From: Struthidea cinerea
Lineage: Eukaryota; Chordata; Aves; Passeriformes; Corcoracidae
Direction of reading: 5' to 3'
NCBI GenBank assembly: GCA_013397865.1
Contig: VZTI01005022.1
Coordinates: forward strand, 496,668 to 560,667
DNA: 64,000 nucleotides
The first letter of the stretch is position 1; each line of letters begins with the position of its first letter. Shown piece after piece: positions 13,345-25,620 of the stretch. The position numbers and the translations under genes are program-made. Under the pieces are notes generated by a model that saw only the letters and a program-made list of their open reading frames with translations, had not been told where the DNA came from and searched no databases.

Positions 13345-13395
13345 AGGAAGGCATTCTTATTTTACACATGGGGAAGCCATAACTCACACATGGGA
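13345..13395 (-). repeat. Short MIR-like relic, antisense
   Basis: The segment reading 'cttattttacacatgggga' resembles the MIR antisense block 'cttattttacagatgggga' at one short region, followed by a weak 'aactcacaca' counterpart. It is only about 50 bp, so a chance match cannot be excluded. Confidence 0.35.
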
Positions 13396-16300
13396 ATTGA
13401 GTGTGTCTACAGCATCTCTGCAGGTGCTGCTCCCGCAGGGATCGGCACAGGAGCCACAGGATGGTTCCTGCCTGGTCCCCTCATGCTGGCTAAAGATGAA
13501 GGAGGCAGCTTGGCTGAGCACTGGTGGTTTCATAGGGGCTGCACAGGGATGTGCTGGATGGGAAGGGCTCGCAGCCTCTTAAATCCTGACTGTGCCTCCT
13601 AAGGGGCACTTCAACGCACGACAGAGAAATTGTGGGGGAATGAGCTCCTACCTGCTCTAAAACCAAACCTTCCTCCTGACAGTGACCTGGGAGTTTGCTC
13701 CTTGAACAGGCAATAGAGAAGATCATCCCGATCACATGCACAGAGCTTGACAACATTTTCATTTCACCTGAGTTAACTCAGAGCATCAGTACAAAGGCCT
13801 CATCTGGGGGAGGTGGAAGAACATGGTCTCAGGGATGCTCACTGGAAACAAAAGTCTGTGCATTCCCAGTGGGATGTTTCACTGGGAAAACCCACCTGCA
13901 TATCATGAGTGAAATGGCAAAGCTGGGTGCTCTGAACATCCCCCTGGTGAAATATCCCAGAAAAGCTCAGCATCCTGAGGAGCTGCAGGGTGGCTGCTGC
14001 TGGTCCCTTAGGGATGGATGCCCTGGAGCAGCGTGTGCAGGACAGACAGACAGCCCTAATGCTACCAAGGTGCAGCAGTGTCAGAGCAGCCTTTTGCCAA
14101 GAACAAAGCAAATCTTGGTGCTTCACCAATGACATTTGCCTCTTAAATGTTGTTGTATTCAAATGTTTCATCAACAGAGACGAAGCAACGACCTGGTCTC
14201 TCTGCCACACCTGGCAAGAGCTGGAAAGGCTTCTTCTTTCCTGCCCAGGATCCACCTCCCATATATTCACATCAATCTTCGCAGCAGGCTGGGGTGTACC
14301 AGGCCTGAACCCCTGCTCTGCCACAGCTCCCAAGGCTCTCAGCTCCCCTGGCCATGGGTTGTATTTGCAGGACAGGGAACAGAGATGCCCAAACCCAAAA
14401 AAGCAAGTGGTGATGCCCACAATAATCCCTGCAGGATTCTGCAGGCCAAGGAGGCATCCTACCTTCCTGGTTCACAACACACCAGAAGTCACAACTATCA
14501 TTACAGCTCAAACACAGTGCAACACTCACCTACAGAATCTTCCAATCTGATCTGAGAGATGGTTTGCTGATAATATGTCTGAATTAGAAATAAATAGCAA
14601 ACCAAGGTGGATTGAGAGCTGTCCACCTTTATTCACGCTGTCAGCGACAGTTTTGCCAACCATGCACAATGCTGAGTGAGATTTCCCTCCTTTCCCAAAA
14701 TGTCAAAATTGTTCTGACTGTGCGGTCAGAAGCATTTTGTCAGCGGAGGAGAGCTGCTGCCGGTGCCTGCCAGCCCAGGGACAGTGGTGAGGAGCACAGC
14801 CCGGCCAGAGCCTGCAGCTACACAGCACTGGGGATGGACATGGGCAGAGCATGTGGGAGATGCCTGCTCCATCCCTCTGCATCCCTCTCCCTCCGTATGA
14901 TCGCAGGGACGACTGTTTTCCAAACGGAGGAAGGACGCAAGAAGAGAAAGCCTTTTTGATTTACCAGAGTGGAAGGAAGGGAAAAGTCTTAAACCAGTGA
15001 GGTCAGAAAGGTCTGAAATACTCTGCAGCAGGACACTGCCCTCCAACACAGCCTCTGCCAGGTCTGGCATGCCCCTGGTGTCAAGCCAGAGCTGGCGGGG
15101 ACAAGCTGGGAGCGGTATGTGAGATGAGATTCTGCCTGATGGTGAATCCCAGATTCCCTCATTCATACGGGTGATGGGGGAGCAGGGGAAGGTGGGAGCG
15201 AGTGTTTGGGTTTGGTTCATTTTCCTCCTTTGAAATCCAGACAATTTCAAGGGCATGTGCAGTGTATAACACAAACAGCATGGGGACACAGCCAAGCTGC
15301 CCTCCTCGCTGCCCTCCTCACACCCCATGTGCCCAGTGGCTCCCACATCCTGGCCATGGCCCCTTCCCCAGGCCCTTCTCCCTCACTCCCTGCAGCAGCA
15401 GTGCCTGCAGACAGTTGCAGGGATACGATACCCTTGTTCCCAAGGTGGCTTGCAGATTATTTTAGGCTTAGCAGGTACAACTGACCTTGTGATTAAAGCC
15501 TTGCTCAGGTTCGCAGCAGTCTCGAGAGCATCCTCGTGCTGCAGGATCCAGCACGGCTGGCACCCTGTGTTACCCTCTGTCACCTTAAATAAGCCCCAGG
15601 ACAAGGCTGCAGTTCAGCACGGGCTGCTCCTCCTGAGCAGTCACAAGACCTCAGGGAAGCTCACCCTCAGCATGGCTGGGTGTCTCAGGGGGCCGGGTGA
15701 CATTCTGAGACCTTTGCAGTAAATAAATGAGGCAGTGAGATGAATTCCTGGAAATTATCCTGGATTTCCTTGCCCCTGTTCCTTTGGTTCTGCCACCACT
15801 GCAGCAGCTGTTTTGGGTGGCTGGGAGCCTCCAGCAACACTGACCTGGAGAGTCTTGCCTGGAGCAAACTTCCAGGAGGAGGCTTCTGCAAGCAGGTCCT
15901 GACCCAGCAGCAGGAGCAGGTTCAGCACAGCCGTACATCCTCAGATCTGATCCAGCTCACAGCAGGCAGAAAAACCAAACAGAAAATAACCAAAAGCAAA
16001 AACCTCAGCAGACAATCCTACATGAGACCAGCATGACCTCAAAACCAGACACATCGCCACTGGGTCCATCTACGTGGTGCTTTCCAGCTCAAAGAGAAGG
16101 TAGGGGCTGGAGGCAGGAATTACTGGGTGAAATTCCCTGGCCTGTGTTAGGCAGGAGGTCAGAGCTGATGGCTGCAACTGTCCCTCCTGGCCTTTGTGTC
16201 TACGAACCTCAGAGAGCCGGGACAGAGGGAGAAGCTGCTTCGAGTGCTGCTCCTCAAGGTTAAAGAGGGACGGAGGGATGCTGAGCAGGGGATGGGGATG

Positions 16301-16540
16301 GTACAGGCACACTGAGAGAGCTGTCAGGCGGCTTTTGCCAGGGGTTTGTGGGCCAGCAGGGCACAGTGGTACAAGAGAAGGAGAAAAAACATAAGGAGCC
16401 CTGTTCAGCCCCAGGATTTCTGAGGATTCAGAGCAAAGCTGTGAGCACACCCCCACAGGGAGCCCACAGCCCCGGTCCCGGGTGTGCTCTGGGATGCTCT
16501 GCACCCGTCTGACCACACTTGGGCATAACGGCTGCATCTC
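13396..16540. other. Unannotated non-coding stretch
   Basis: Open frames of up to 206 codons occur on both strands, with no domain, signal peptide or splice structure I can defend. No transposon was recognised. The composition is typical avian intergenic or intronic DNA. Confidence 0.55.
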
Positions 16541-16670
16541 TCCCATGCTCTGTTGTTAGAAATCCTTGAGATTAATGACCAGAAGGAGTCTATCTGGGAG
16601 ATAAAAGCATTATGTTAAAAGCATGACAGCAATTACGTTAGTATTAGTCACAAAACACTGCACACTTGGA
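16541..16670. promoter_or_regulatory. Short AT-rich candidate element
   Basis: About 130 bp of non-repetitive AT-rich sequence with 'gagattaatgacc', 'gagataaaag' (GATA-like), 'cagcaattacg' and 'agtattagtc'. A CpG survives within a homeodomain-like site. Regulatory function is inferred only. Confidence 0.25.
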
Positions 16671-17519
16671 GAGGTTTTAAGTTGTGCTCCTTGTTTATTT
16701 GCTTTGCTTCTCCTCTCCCTGCGTGGCTGAGCTATCCTGTGTCCCTGGAATGGCAGCAGCACTGAAGCAGCAGTAACAAGCTGGCTGGGCACCGAGCAGG
16801 GTGCCAGGGTTAAGGAACACCAATGGTCACCAACCAGATGGTATTTCTCGTTCCCCACCTCTCTCAGTGACTATCCAGCTCCTTCACGTGAAGGTAACAG
16901 CCCAACACACCTTCACAAAGCCAGAAAACAGCAACATGAACGACCTTTTTTCCCTGAGACACAGCCCAAGCCTTCCAGTCTTACAGGGATGCTGGCTGCT
17001 GCCCTGGTGACACACAGAGCTCCAATTTCCACCTCCAACTCCTTGAGTGATGCCTCCTGCCCAGAGATATCCCCTGGCATCTTGACTCCCTCCACACCCT
17101 CACCCTCTTGTGACTGTAACCCTCATATCCATCCAGTACCAGGATTTTAGGGCCTCCAGCCATCCTCGCTCCAGCAGGACCCCCAGCTATGCCAGCATGA
17201 TGCCCTGCTGCTGTCTCAGCCCTGCAATGGCTGTGCTCAGCTCTCCAGCGCTCAGTTCTTGTACTCTGCAGTCTACCAAACCACTGCTCCATTTGTCCAG
17301 TCTGTGCAAATGTCCCCAACAGGGCACGATGATGCCACCCAGAGCAGAGATGAACCAAGTTCCAGTCAGTCCAGGACCATCTCCCCAAGCACAGCCACTG
17401 GGGATACTCAGGGAAAGTCATAAGATCACTCGAGCACCCACTGCTGCCCCTGCATCATCCTGACCTCCAGCATCCCGTGATGCAGAGATTTAGCTCATCA
17501 CTGCCAGTGCCAGCAACAC
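16671..17519. other. Unannotated non-coding stretch
   Basis: No recognised repeat or gene. The 146-codon antisense frame near 16981-17421 has no known domain. This stretch may include further unrecognisably decayed sequence of the CR1 element that starts at 17520. Confidence 0.5.
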
Positions 17520-18446
17520 TCTCAACAGTATTTTCCTCTTACAAATTTGTCTAATTACTTCTGGAAGCTTTCTAAACTCATGTGGCAGCCAGTTCCGCTG
17601 TTCTCCTTCCTCCTGCCATAGAGGAGCCATGTGTGTTTGCTCTCCTCCTGCCATCTATTAATTTAATTTGATGCCCCAGCAACTGATTAGCAGTAGCAAA
17701 GAAAAGACATTTCCTGCAGACCCCACAGTGCCCAGCCCTGCCTGCACAGCCCAGGTTACCCCTCTGCAGCTTTTGAGTCGCTTACATTGCCAAAGCTCGT
17801 AAGGATGTCCATGGCCCTTGTCACCCTGCTCTGTCCCTGCCCTGGCTCCCCACTGCTCCCTGCAGCAGGGATCAGAGCTGCACACTGTATTTATTTCCCA
17901 CGCAGACACACAGTAGATTAATGCAACAGTCCATAACCATGGTCTGGGTTTCATTTTCTCTTTGTTTCCTAAAAATCCATTACGCTCAACCTGCGGCTTG
18001 GATCGTTACAGAGTACCAAGTCAATATTTTCATGGAAGTGTTAATCCTAATTCTGAGACACAGCTCCTCACCAGCAACAGCCAGGTCAGCCCATGGCATT
18101 GCTTACAGATGTGAGGATCGTTTCTCCTCACGTGTGTCACTTGGCCTTCAACGATGCCCGATTGCATCTGCTGCTTTACCAGGCAGCCACTCGCCACCTG
18201 ATGTCCTTTGCAGCTCTTTGCACCTGACCCATTCTCACCACCCAGGACAAGCCAGGAGTACCAGGAACCTTTGGCATGGTGTCCTCAGCCTCCTGCATAA
18301 AAAACACTGAACAGCGCTGATCCTACAGGGATCAGCACTGAGAAAACGTACACCATATCTTCTAATCTCTGATTTATCCAATTACCTATCACCCCTCTTA
18401 TTCCAAAGCAGGTTAATTCTTTATAAGCCCCTGCTGAGGGACTGTA
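17520..18446 (-). mobile_element. Ancient, highly degenerate CR1 LINE relic
   Basis: Three landmarks of ancient CR1 occur in the right order on the minus strand. First, near the element's 3' side (17541-17600), 'tttgtctaattacttctgg' and 'gtggcagccagttcc' parallel the CR1 antisense blocks 'ctgtctaattccttttgg' and 'gtggcagtgagttcc'. Second, at 18202-18222 is a counterpart of 'ccctttgcaactctttgca'. Third, at 18305-18446 are counterparts of 'ttgaacagcactggtcc', 'taaccagttactgatcc', 'cctcttatcc' and 'gccttggtgagggac'. The spacing fits one copy of about 0.9 kb. Many substitutions and indels show it long predates the copy at 9391. It has no coding capacity. Middle parts are too decayed to align by eye. 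Confidence 0.72.
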
Positions 18447-19029
18447 GCACAGTGCTCATGACAACCCAAGCAGGAATATTTCACCCAGAGCATCCCTCTT
18501 CCCCAACAGACTTTGGCTCCCCAATGCAGTGCAGACCCCTCCTTGCCACATCCCACCTGCACACATGTCTGCTGATGTGCCTGCCTGCAATGCCCTTGCA
18601 CTGTGAGTGGGCCATTGCTTCCCTGGTGTCCCCAACTCTGGTCCAAGGCAAAGATGCTCCCATCACAGACACATGTTACCAGTGACACAGAAAATTCAGA
18701 ACAGGAAGGAAGGGAGAGAGACCTGGAATCTCCAACAATAAGGTTTTGAGGTGCTGTCACCATGCCACAAGTGTGAGCCCCCTCAATCCTGCAAACAACC
18801 CCATCAGAGAGACAGGAGGTGAGGCAGCAATGAAGTGCGGGCACCCACCACCCTAACACGGCTCTGTGGCAGGCAGGGATCGCCAGTGCCTGCTGGAGGA
18901 TTTGCTGTCCCTAGGTTTGCTCATTGGTAGTGATCTCCAAGGTGACGGTGACTTTAAGTGGAAGCAGCCATCAGGTCTCATCACGGCCCCAGATGTCAGA
19001 GCAGGGCGCAGGTACTCGGTGGGAGTCAG
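18447..19029. other. Unannotated non-coding stretch
   Basis: No recognised gene or repeat. It may contain further decayed CR1 sequence beyond the last recognisable block at 18446. Confidence 0.5.
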
Positions 19030-19215
19030 CCCCTAATGTCTGCAAACAAGCTGCTGGGCTCATTTCGCTGCCCGCTCTGCTCTGCCAGCTAATTACCGGA
19101 TTGTCAGGGACACTGATGCATGTGCCACTCACAGCAATTCAATTGTCCTCTCTGCTCTGTACATCTTATCAATATATACGCAGCTATATTTTCCCTGAAA
19201 TCTCACACAGGTGCA
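19030..19215. promoter_or_regulatory. Homeodomain-motif candidate enhancer
   Basis: A compact non-repetitive block has a full TAATTA homeodomain site at 19090-19095 next to a surviving CpG ('attaccgg'). It also has an 'atgcatg' site, a 'caattcaattg' pair and an AT-rich 'atcaatatatacg' tract. Motif density and CpG retention suggest constraint. No conservation data were available. Confidence 0.35.
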
Positions 19216-20686
19216 AAGAGCTGCCTACAGGAGATGGATTTTGCTCCTGGCGTGCCACGGAGGCGAACAGCACAGCCAACACCCACTGCCTCTGGGAGCC
19301 ATCAAGGAGCTCTGCCTGTATTCCTGGAGGCTGCTGCAGAGATGTGAGACAAAGTGGAGAAATGCACTTCAGGGTGGGCAGAGGGAGCAGGAGGAGAGTC
19401 CAGGGCAAACAACAGAAGGTCTTGGCGAGGTAATATTTTGAAGCAGAGAAGTCAATTTGCAGAGACAGAAGAGAGAAAAATGCCTTTGCAGCAGCCTGAC
19501 AGGAGAGTGACTCTCAGGATGATGGCTTGGAGACCTGGGAGAAACACGGGAAGAGCACAGGGGGAAAATGTTTAACACAGGCAGGTTGAGAAGGTGAAAC
19601 ACGGTGAGAACAAGCAGGCAGAGCCTGAAGAGATATTGCAGTAAGAGAAGGTGGTGGTGAAAACCATCTATGGCCAGAGGTTGTGACCATGCAGCAGAGA
19701 GGAAAGGAGGAAGCAGGAACAACAGAGCAGTAAGAGGAGAATGAAAACCAGCAACAACCCCCATTGCATGGGCACTGGAGCCGGCAGGGCAAGCCCCTGG
19801 AGAGGCAGAGGGGCTGTCAGTCATGGCTGGAGAGACTCACCCTTGTGTGCCCGGAGCAGTAACCATCACCCACATCCCCCGGGAAATGTTGGCAGCCCCT
19901 GCAGTGCCAGGTGACACATCCTCAAAGGGTCCAGAACTCGCTGTCCCCATGTGCCAGAGAAGTCCCGGGGCTCAGCAGCATGGCAATGCCAACCAGGCAC
20001 TGGCATCACCTTCCCAGCTGCTGGTTTGGCAAAATCCCAGGGGTCTATCACTGCAAAGGTGATCAAGGCAGGCTGTAAAGATGCCTCTCCATGAACCCAC
20101 GTGTCCAGCACACATTGCTCACACCTGAGAAGTCTGGTGCAAATGCCCTTAGCCAGCACTGAAGGTACCACATGATCAGAGAGATCACTACGACATCGGG
20201 ATTGCCCTCAGCCACCAGAGAGCAGCACGAGGTCAGGGTCAGACACGAACTTCGCTGCAATTCAGAGCAGTGTGATAAATCCACACGTCTGATGTGTTTT
20301 CAGGGTGACGCTACAGGAAAATGTCACAACTCTTGATATTTTTAAAGTGCACAGTCACTGATTGTAGCATCATGGTTTGCAGCATGCCAAGTGCATCCCA
20401 TAAGAACATAAAACCAGAGCATAAGTAAGTCTTCACAGAACTCAAATGCCTGGAAAGTCTTTACATGAAATACATATGAAACGGGAGCAAAAAGTCACCT
20501 AAGAAACATTTTTAATTTATGAACTGTCAGACAAAAATGTCTCAGAATTAAAAGATAAAGGGGTTTAGAAGATAAAGGGCTCTGCATCTGACACCCTCTG
20601 CAGCCTGGAAGTATCCACGTGATTCCTTTCTGAAATACAGATTTTCCCACTGTGCCAGAACGTGGGAGCAATGGGTTGGGAGGCAC
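19216..20686. other. Unannotated non-coding stretch
   Basis: 19.3-19.8 kb is purine-rich on the plus strand. 20.27-20.54 kb is AT-rich ('gatatttttaaag' and nearby). Open frames are short and unrecognised. No repeats were identified. Confidence 0.5.
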
Positions 20687-20724
20687 AGACAGATGTGCTC
20701 CAAGCCAGAAGACAGATGTGCTCC
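20687..20724. repeat. 15-bp direct repeat, 23-bp period
   Basis: The 15-mer agacagatgtgctcc occurs exactly at 20687-20701 and again at 20710-20724. It is a small local duplication without evident function. Confidence 0.85.
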
Positions 20725-21635
20725 CAGACGTAAGTATGGCAGGAGTTTACAACTGCAGTACTTATTTAAAAGGCAGCAATGCATTATCCCTTGGGGGGGA
20801 AAAAGAATTTAAATAGTTTAAGAAAAGAAAACAGGATGATTAATTAAACTTGCTATTTCTAGAAAGAACCTGCCACAGCAGATGCGCTCTGGTCCTTCCC
20901 TGGGGATGGTTTACAAAAACAGAGCCCTGTGGCTCTTTGTTCCCCACAGCTTCGTGTTATTAGACAATGGCTGTGAGTTCACTTTGTTATTTTAAGTTGT
21001 TGATGAGGGTGGATCTGCAGGGAAGAGCCCTGAGCCACCTTGCAGAGACAACCGCCCAGTGAGGGGCTTTGGGTCCCAGGCTGCTGCTGCCCTTCTCCAG
21101 CGCTGGGTCAGCAGCCACCTTTATTCCAGCTGAGCAGCACAGGAGCTCCTTGGTTCCAGTGTGAGAGGCTCCTGTGGAGCGAAGTCTGAAAGGTGTTTTG
21201 GGGAGGGACAGTCTCTCTCTGGGGTTTAGTGGGTGAAGGCTGCTGGCCCCAGCCCCACCCCAGAGGGGAAGGTCAGAGTGAAACAACTCTGCTCACCATC
21301 CTCGCTGGGGAGCTGTATGAGAAAACAGTGTCAGAGCTTACTGAGGCAGCAACCATAGGGACAAAAAGAGCAAGCTGATATTTATTACAATCCTCAAAAT
21401 AAGCAGAATATCCTAGTGCACGTTTCCTGCTTGAGGCACCCTTCCTGGACTCCCACAGTGACGGGAACACGGTCCTTAGGAGGTGGCACACACAGCAGCG
21501 ATTACAAACTGATAATGTACAAATTGTCACTTAAGTGGGATTACTGCTGCCTCCTCCAGCAGCTTCTTTGCTCCCTGCTCTCCCTCACCCTCCCTCAGCT
21601 CCAAAAGTGGGGGGGAAGAATGACAGATGCAATAT
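20725..21635. other. Unannotated non-coding stretch
   Basis: An AT-rich patch at 20.80-20.87 kb includes 'gattaattaaac'. Otherwise ordinary sequence with no gene or repeat that I recognise. Confidence 0.5.
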
Positions 21636-21870
21636 TTTACAAAATGAGATAATTATATAGCAGCCACATGGTGAGATTAGATTAGCAAGAGATTTCAATG
21701 CAGGGATATTTAATAAGAATGAGACACAGGTACACGGAAATGCAGGCAGCAAAAGGTCATCATCATCATCACCACGTTGAGATTATGAAACAAAACGCTT
21801 ATGACCTACATGGGCTTTGATGCTCGCTGCAGTAATTCTATTGTTATTGCAACACAAATAGGATTATTCT
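21636..21870. promoter_or_regulatory. AT-rich candidate conserved element with (CAT)n
   Basis: An AT-rich non-transposon block with 'agataattatatag', repeated 'gatta' cores and a short (CAT)5 run at 21757-21771. Surviving CpGs occur ('cacgttgag', 'aacgctta', 'gctcgct'), and a SOX-like 'ctattgttattg' lies near 21839-21850. The composition and site density fit an enhancer. Conservation is untested. Confidence 0.35.
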
Positions 21871-22195
21871 GAACAGGAGATGAATAGCTGCACACAGCCA
21901 ACAAGAATTAAAAAAAGTAACACTACAGTGACTACAGCAAAGCAGTTCAGATGCAGGGCAGAAACTCTACCCCATTTCCAGCCCACCCTGCCACCCTGTA
22001 AGGTTTGCACTCTGTGTTCCTCATGCCAAATACCATGGGAACAGCCAAGAGCTTTGGGACCAAAGCCCCATTTGCTGGTAGTAAAGCAGTAATAAGGCCC
22101 TGGCTGCAGGAGGGCAAGGGCAGCCCCTCCTCACCTCTGCCAGCCCACTCCACCTTCTGTGTCGGGCCAGAGCATCCCCACAAGGACGTGCTCCG

Positions 22196-22510
22196 CTGCC
22201 AGCGCAGAGAGTCCTCGTGGAGGCAATTTGTCACTATCTCGGCCTTCGTTAACACTAATGCAAATCCATCTTTATGGATTACCGTCTTCTGTCTGTTGAA
22301 AAATTCTCTCCATGTTATCTTAAGTGTGAAGGGGAGCAGGGAGGGGGCCGATGAGGCAGTCCCAGCAGCGTGGCGGAGCTGACATGACAGCCGAAGCGCT
22401 CAGAGGGATCTGATACAGACACAGAGATGGATCACACAGATGAAGCGATAATTTCACAGCGATTAAGCCACACTCTATAGGAGCCTTCATTAAAGTCTGC
22501 TGGGGAGAGG
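22196..22510. promoter_or_regulatory. Candidate enhancer with octamer and HOX-type sites
   Basis: The POU octamer ATGCAAAT is exact at 22258-22265, and a posterior-HOX/CDX-type TTTATGG lies six bases further at 22271-22277. A bicoid/OTX-type GATTAAGCC lies at 22461-22469. CpGs survive at several points ('ctcggcc', 'ttcgtt', 'taccgtc', 'agcgata', 'agcgatt'). There is no repeat signature. Close spacing of POU and HOX sites is common in developmental enhancers, but binding is inferred. Confidence 0.38.
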
Positions 22511-24700
22511 AAGCAAGCCCTCTTGATTTTTAATTTTTTTTTCCTAAGACAGCAAATACTAACTTTCCAAGAGCATTCATACATTTATTTTAGAGAGGGA
22601 CATTCCCCACAGGAACATCTCAGACCCTCTACCAGTCTCTGGCTGTCCTCAGACCACAAGCCCCTGCCTGCCACAGATGCTGAGCTGTGATCTGGGTAAG
22701 CCTGCAAGAGCACAGTCCTGATGAGAAGCCAGGTATGGCTCCACAGAGCCTCACAATTCAAGACACAGGCAACACAAGGACAGAGGAGTCTGGACCAAGA
22801 TGCTGAACCTCATCCTTGGACCGAGATGCAGACTCAGGACTCGGACCAGCTGATTCCATTCTCTCTGTCATAGGTCCCCAGGCATGAAACCTAATTATGT
22901 GCCTGCAGCTTGAAATTTTACTTTTGCTGCCCACACTGTACTGCCCTGGATATAAAAGACTAATTCTTAGTAGCTGCTTAAAACCAGGCAGAAATAGCCC
23001 TCCTGCGCATGGCTGCTGCTCACCACTGCTGTCTCAGCAAGCTTCACCCTGGGAAAATGTCAGTGCTTGATTGGCACCGCAGAAACACCCATTGCAACGT
23101 GTTCTAAACAAAAACATCTGCACTTACTTGTACAGCACAAGTCAGAGAGACGAGCCCCCCTCCCCTCAGTGAACACAGAGATCGGGGCTGGCTCTGCCAC
23201 TGGGCCACCTGCACTCAGAGCCCTCAGCACAGGAGCAAAGCAGGATCTGCAGGGACAGCTCCACATGCCAGCTCACTGGGAATGAGCTTCCCCTGATGAA
23301 TTCAGCAGCTCCTCACAGGAGCAAATAGCTCTGTGCCATGCCCCAGGAGGCTGGAGCTGGGGCATGGCGATGGCTACTGCCTTGCCCATGTCTGTGGGGA
23401 AAGAGGATAAATCCTCCTCTGGAAAGACAAGGGACGGTGGCCCTGCTGCCTGGGAGGAGATGGCTGTGTCACAGCTGACCCTAGAGATCATGTGTTCCCA
23501 GGGGAATGATGGTGGTGCACACACCTCCGTGCCAGCACAGCACAGTGGCCTTGAGCTTTCCCACCTGGAGTGGTCCAGCACTCAGTGCATCCCACCAGCA
23601 GGTCAGCTCATGGCTGCACAAAACAGACTGGCACTCAGCCCGTGAGATCCAGCTCCTCTTCTCAGGGCAAGACAGACAGGTTTCACATGCAGGCACCATC
23701 TCCTCTGCCTCAGCTCATCCTCCAGCACAGCTGGCAGCACGGAAGCCGCTGCAGCAGGCAGAGAACTCTAAGCAGGCAGGGTGAGTACAAGATCCTACAG
23801 TTACATCCCAGGAAATGAGAGACCCGAAGTACAGAGACACAGTTAAATGCAGGCACGTTCCCCTTCTACAAGACAAATTACTTTCAGTAATCTGGAATTA
23901 CTTCTCTCGGGCTTTCTAAAGACTTCTCAAACATATTAGGACAGCCAGGAGCACAGAAGAACTATTTAGGTTCCTTGATAGGAAAATATTCTCTTCACAC
24001 AGTTGGTACAACTTACAAGAAAGCCAGTGGGGAAATCTGTGCCATCTTCACATAAAGATGTGTAGAGATGATTAATATCTAAAGTTAGCCATGATTTATT
24101 GCCCTATCCCAGGTAAAAGGTGCCAAGACTAGATAATTCTGCTGTGTCTAAAGCTAACTCATGGACTGGAACAGCTTCCTAAAAACAAATGCAGCTTCAC
24201 CAGCCCTGCTCATCACTGAAGACCAAATCCTGGCAGGATGGTCTCTTAATTTGATCCCCACAGCTTTACGGACACATCTAGAAATGTCATCATTTTTTCC
24301 CATTTGAAGCTGTGTAAAAAGGCTGAAATTTGGGATTTGGATAGTCTCATCTGAACACCTCAGTAAGCCATTAGAAACCAAAACAAAACCAAGGTACAGC
24401 AACAGTGTAAAAAGTGTTTTTGGAGAATTTCTATCAGTTTGGTTCGGATCACTTTTTAAGCCATGGGAGAGGGGCAGTTGGGGCTGGAGGACAGACATCC
24501 ATCCTCCTCCAGCAGCACAGAGGGACAGAGGGATGCTCCCCGCTGCAGGTGCAGCAGCACTGGCTCCTGGTGCTCCCGCTCCAGCGAGCATTCCAGCTCC
24601 AGTCACACGGATCTGCCACACTCTGCCAGTGCCAAAATAAATGTGGAGCACCTCTGGCTGCGAGGTGATGAATGTGCAGCTGGCACGCCAAGATTTCTGG
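22511..24700. other. Unannotated non-coding stretch
   Basis: A T-rich run lies near 22.53 kb. A partially duplicated 'ggaccaagatgc'/'ggaccgagatgc' pair lies near 22.79-22.83 kb. Open frames of up to 165 codons occur on both strands with no recognised domains. No transposon was identified. Confidence 0.55.
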
Positions 24701-24830
24701 GGGTCACCCTTCTGTTTAAGGTCAACACAATTATTTTAATTATTACCTGGATCTCAATTTCAATCGGCTGCCTGAGGGTGGGTATTTATCTGCATCCTGT
24801 GACGCAGGAGAGTGTTTCTGTGGGCATGTG
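24701..24830. promoter_or_regulatory. Short AT-rich candidate element
   Basis: A 'caattattttaattattacc' tract (24728-24747) is followed by 'tcaatttcaatcggctg' with a surviving CpG. It is non-repetitive and distinct from its GC-rich neighbours. An enhancer role is inferred from composition only. Confidence 0.25.
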
Positions 24831-25180
24831 CAAGAGCTAACGTGTACTTTTCTCTGCACCAGGGATGCCAACATTCCCTTGGCCAGAGAAAGAGCTGGGA
24901 GGTTTCCCATGGGCCATCAGTACCTTCTCCAACCTTGCAAGCACTTTGGGCAGAGGGGGCTGGAGCCAAGAGCTTTAGCCCAAGTTCCTCTGACAAACAA
25001 ACTTGGCATTCCCAACTCCAGCAGCAAGAACTGATTACAGTTTGTGCTCTATATTGAGAGCAAAAACTCATATAGCTTAAAACGCCAAGGATTTTTTCTT
25101 GCAATCTCCTGAAGGGGAAGAGGCTGACAAGCGCAGGATTGCACTAATGGTTGTGGTGAAACACTCGCCCGTTTGCAGGA

Positions 25181-25620
25181 GTGCTTTTCATCTCACCAGA
25201 TGAATGCCAGCCAGCAAAATGATTAAAAATGCTAAGGCTGGCAAAACGTAGGAAGCTTTGAAGAGCGTGTATCAGAGCAGCTTCCACCGCCCCGACACTG
25301 CCTTGGGCTCTGCAAATCCATTTCTCCCTACAACTGTGTGGAAGTACTAGTTTATCTCCCTTGTTAAGTAACCTGTATCAAAACGATCAGAGGAATATAT
25401 TTTTGAAGTTTCTGGTGACCCAGTTCAAAGTAACAATGTGAAATTTATTCGTCCAAGCTGGGCACACAATGTGGGGAGACAACACTTCTCATCTGCATAG
25501 GGGCCTATAAATATCCTTATGCAAAGCACGGCCGGGCTCTCATTAATGCCAACACGACCTGAAAATAATGTTAAATACTGAAGGGAAAGGGAAATTCAGT
25601 TACTCTCATTTGATGCAGAG
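25181..25620. promoter_or_regulatory. Candidate conserved element (25.2-25.6 kb)
   Basis: About 440 bp of AT-rich, non-repetitive DNA with surviving CpGs ('aaacgatcag', 'attcgtcc', 'cacggccggg', 'cacgacc'). It contains 'gtgaaatttattcg', 'tgcataggggcctataaat' and 'ctcattaatgcc'. A TATA-like 'cctataaatatcc' lies at 25504-25516. The flanks differ in composition. This could be an enhancer or an uncharacterised promoter; no downstream open frame of note supports the latter. Confidence 0.35.

Noticed and set aside
14350..14420. Possible antisense MIR core ('ttgcaggacagggaacagag')
   Set aside because: Only one short segment resembles MIR, and the following blocks are absent.
23795..23860. Possible antisense MIR core near 'ggaaatgagagacccgaag'
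   Set aside because: The similarity is limited to a few bases around 'cagagacacagttaa', too weak to call.
25504..25516. TATA-box-like 'cctataaatatcc', considered as a core promoter
   Set aside because: No CpG island, initiator or downstream exon was seen, and TATA-like strings are frequent in AT-rich DNA.
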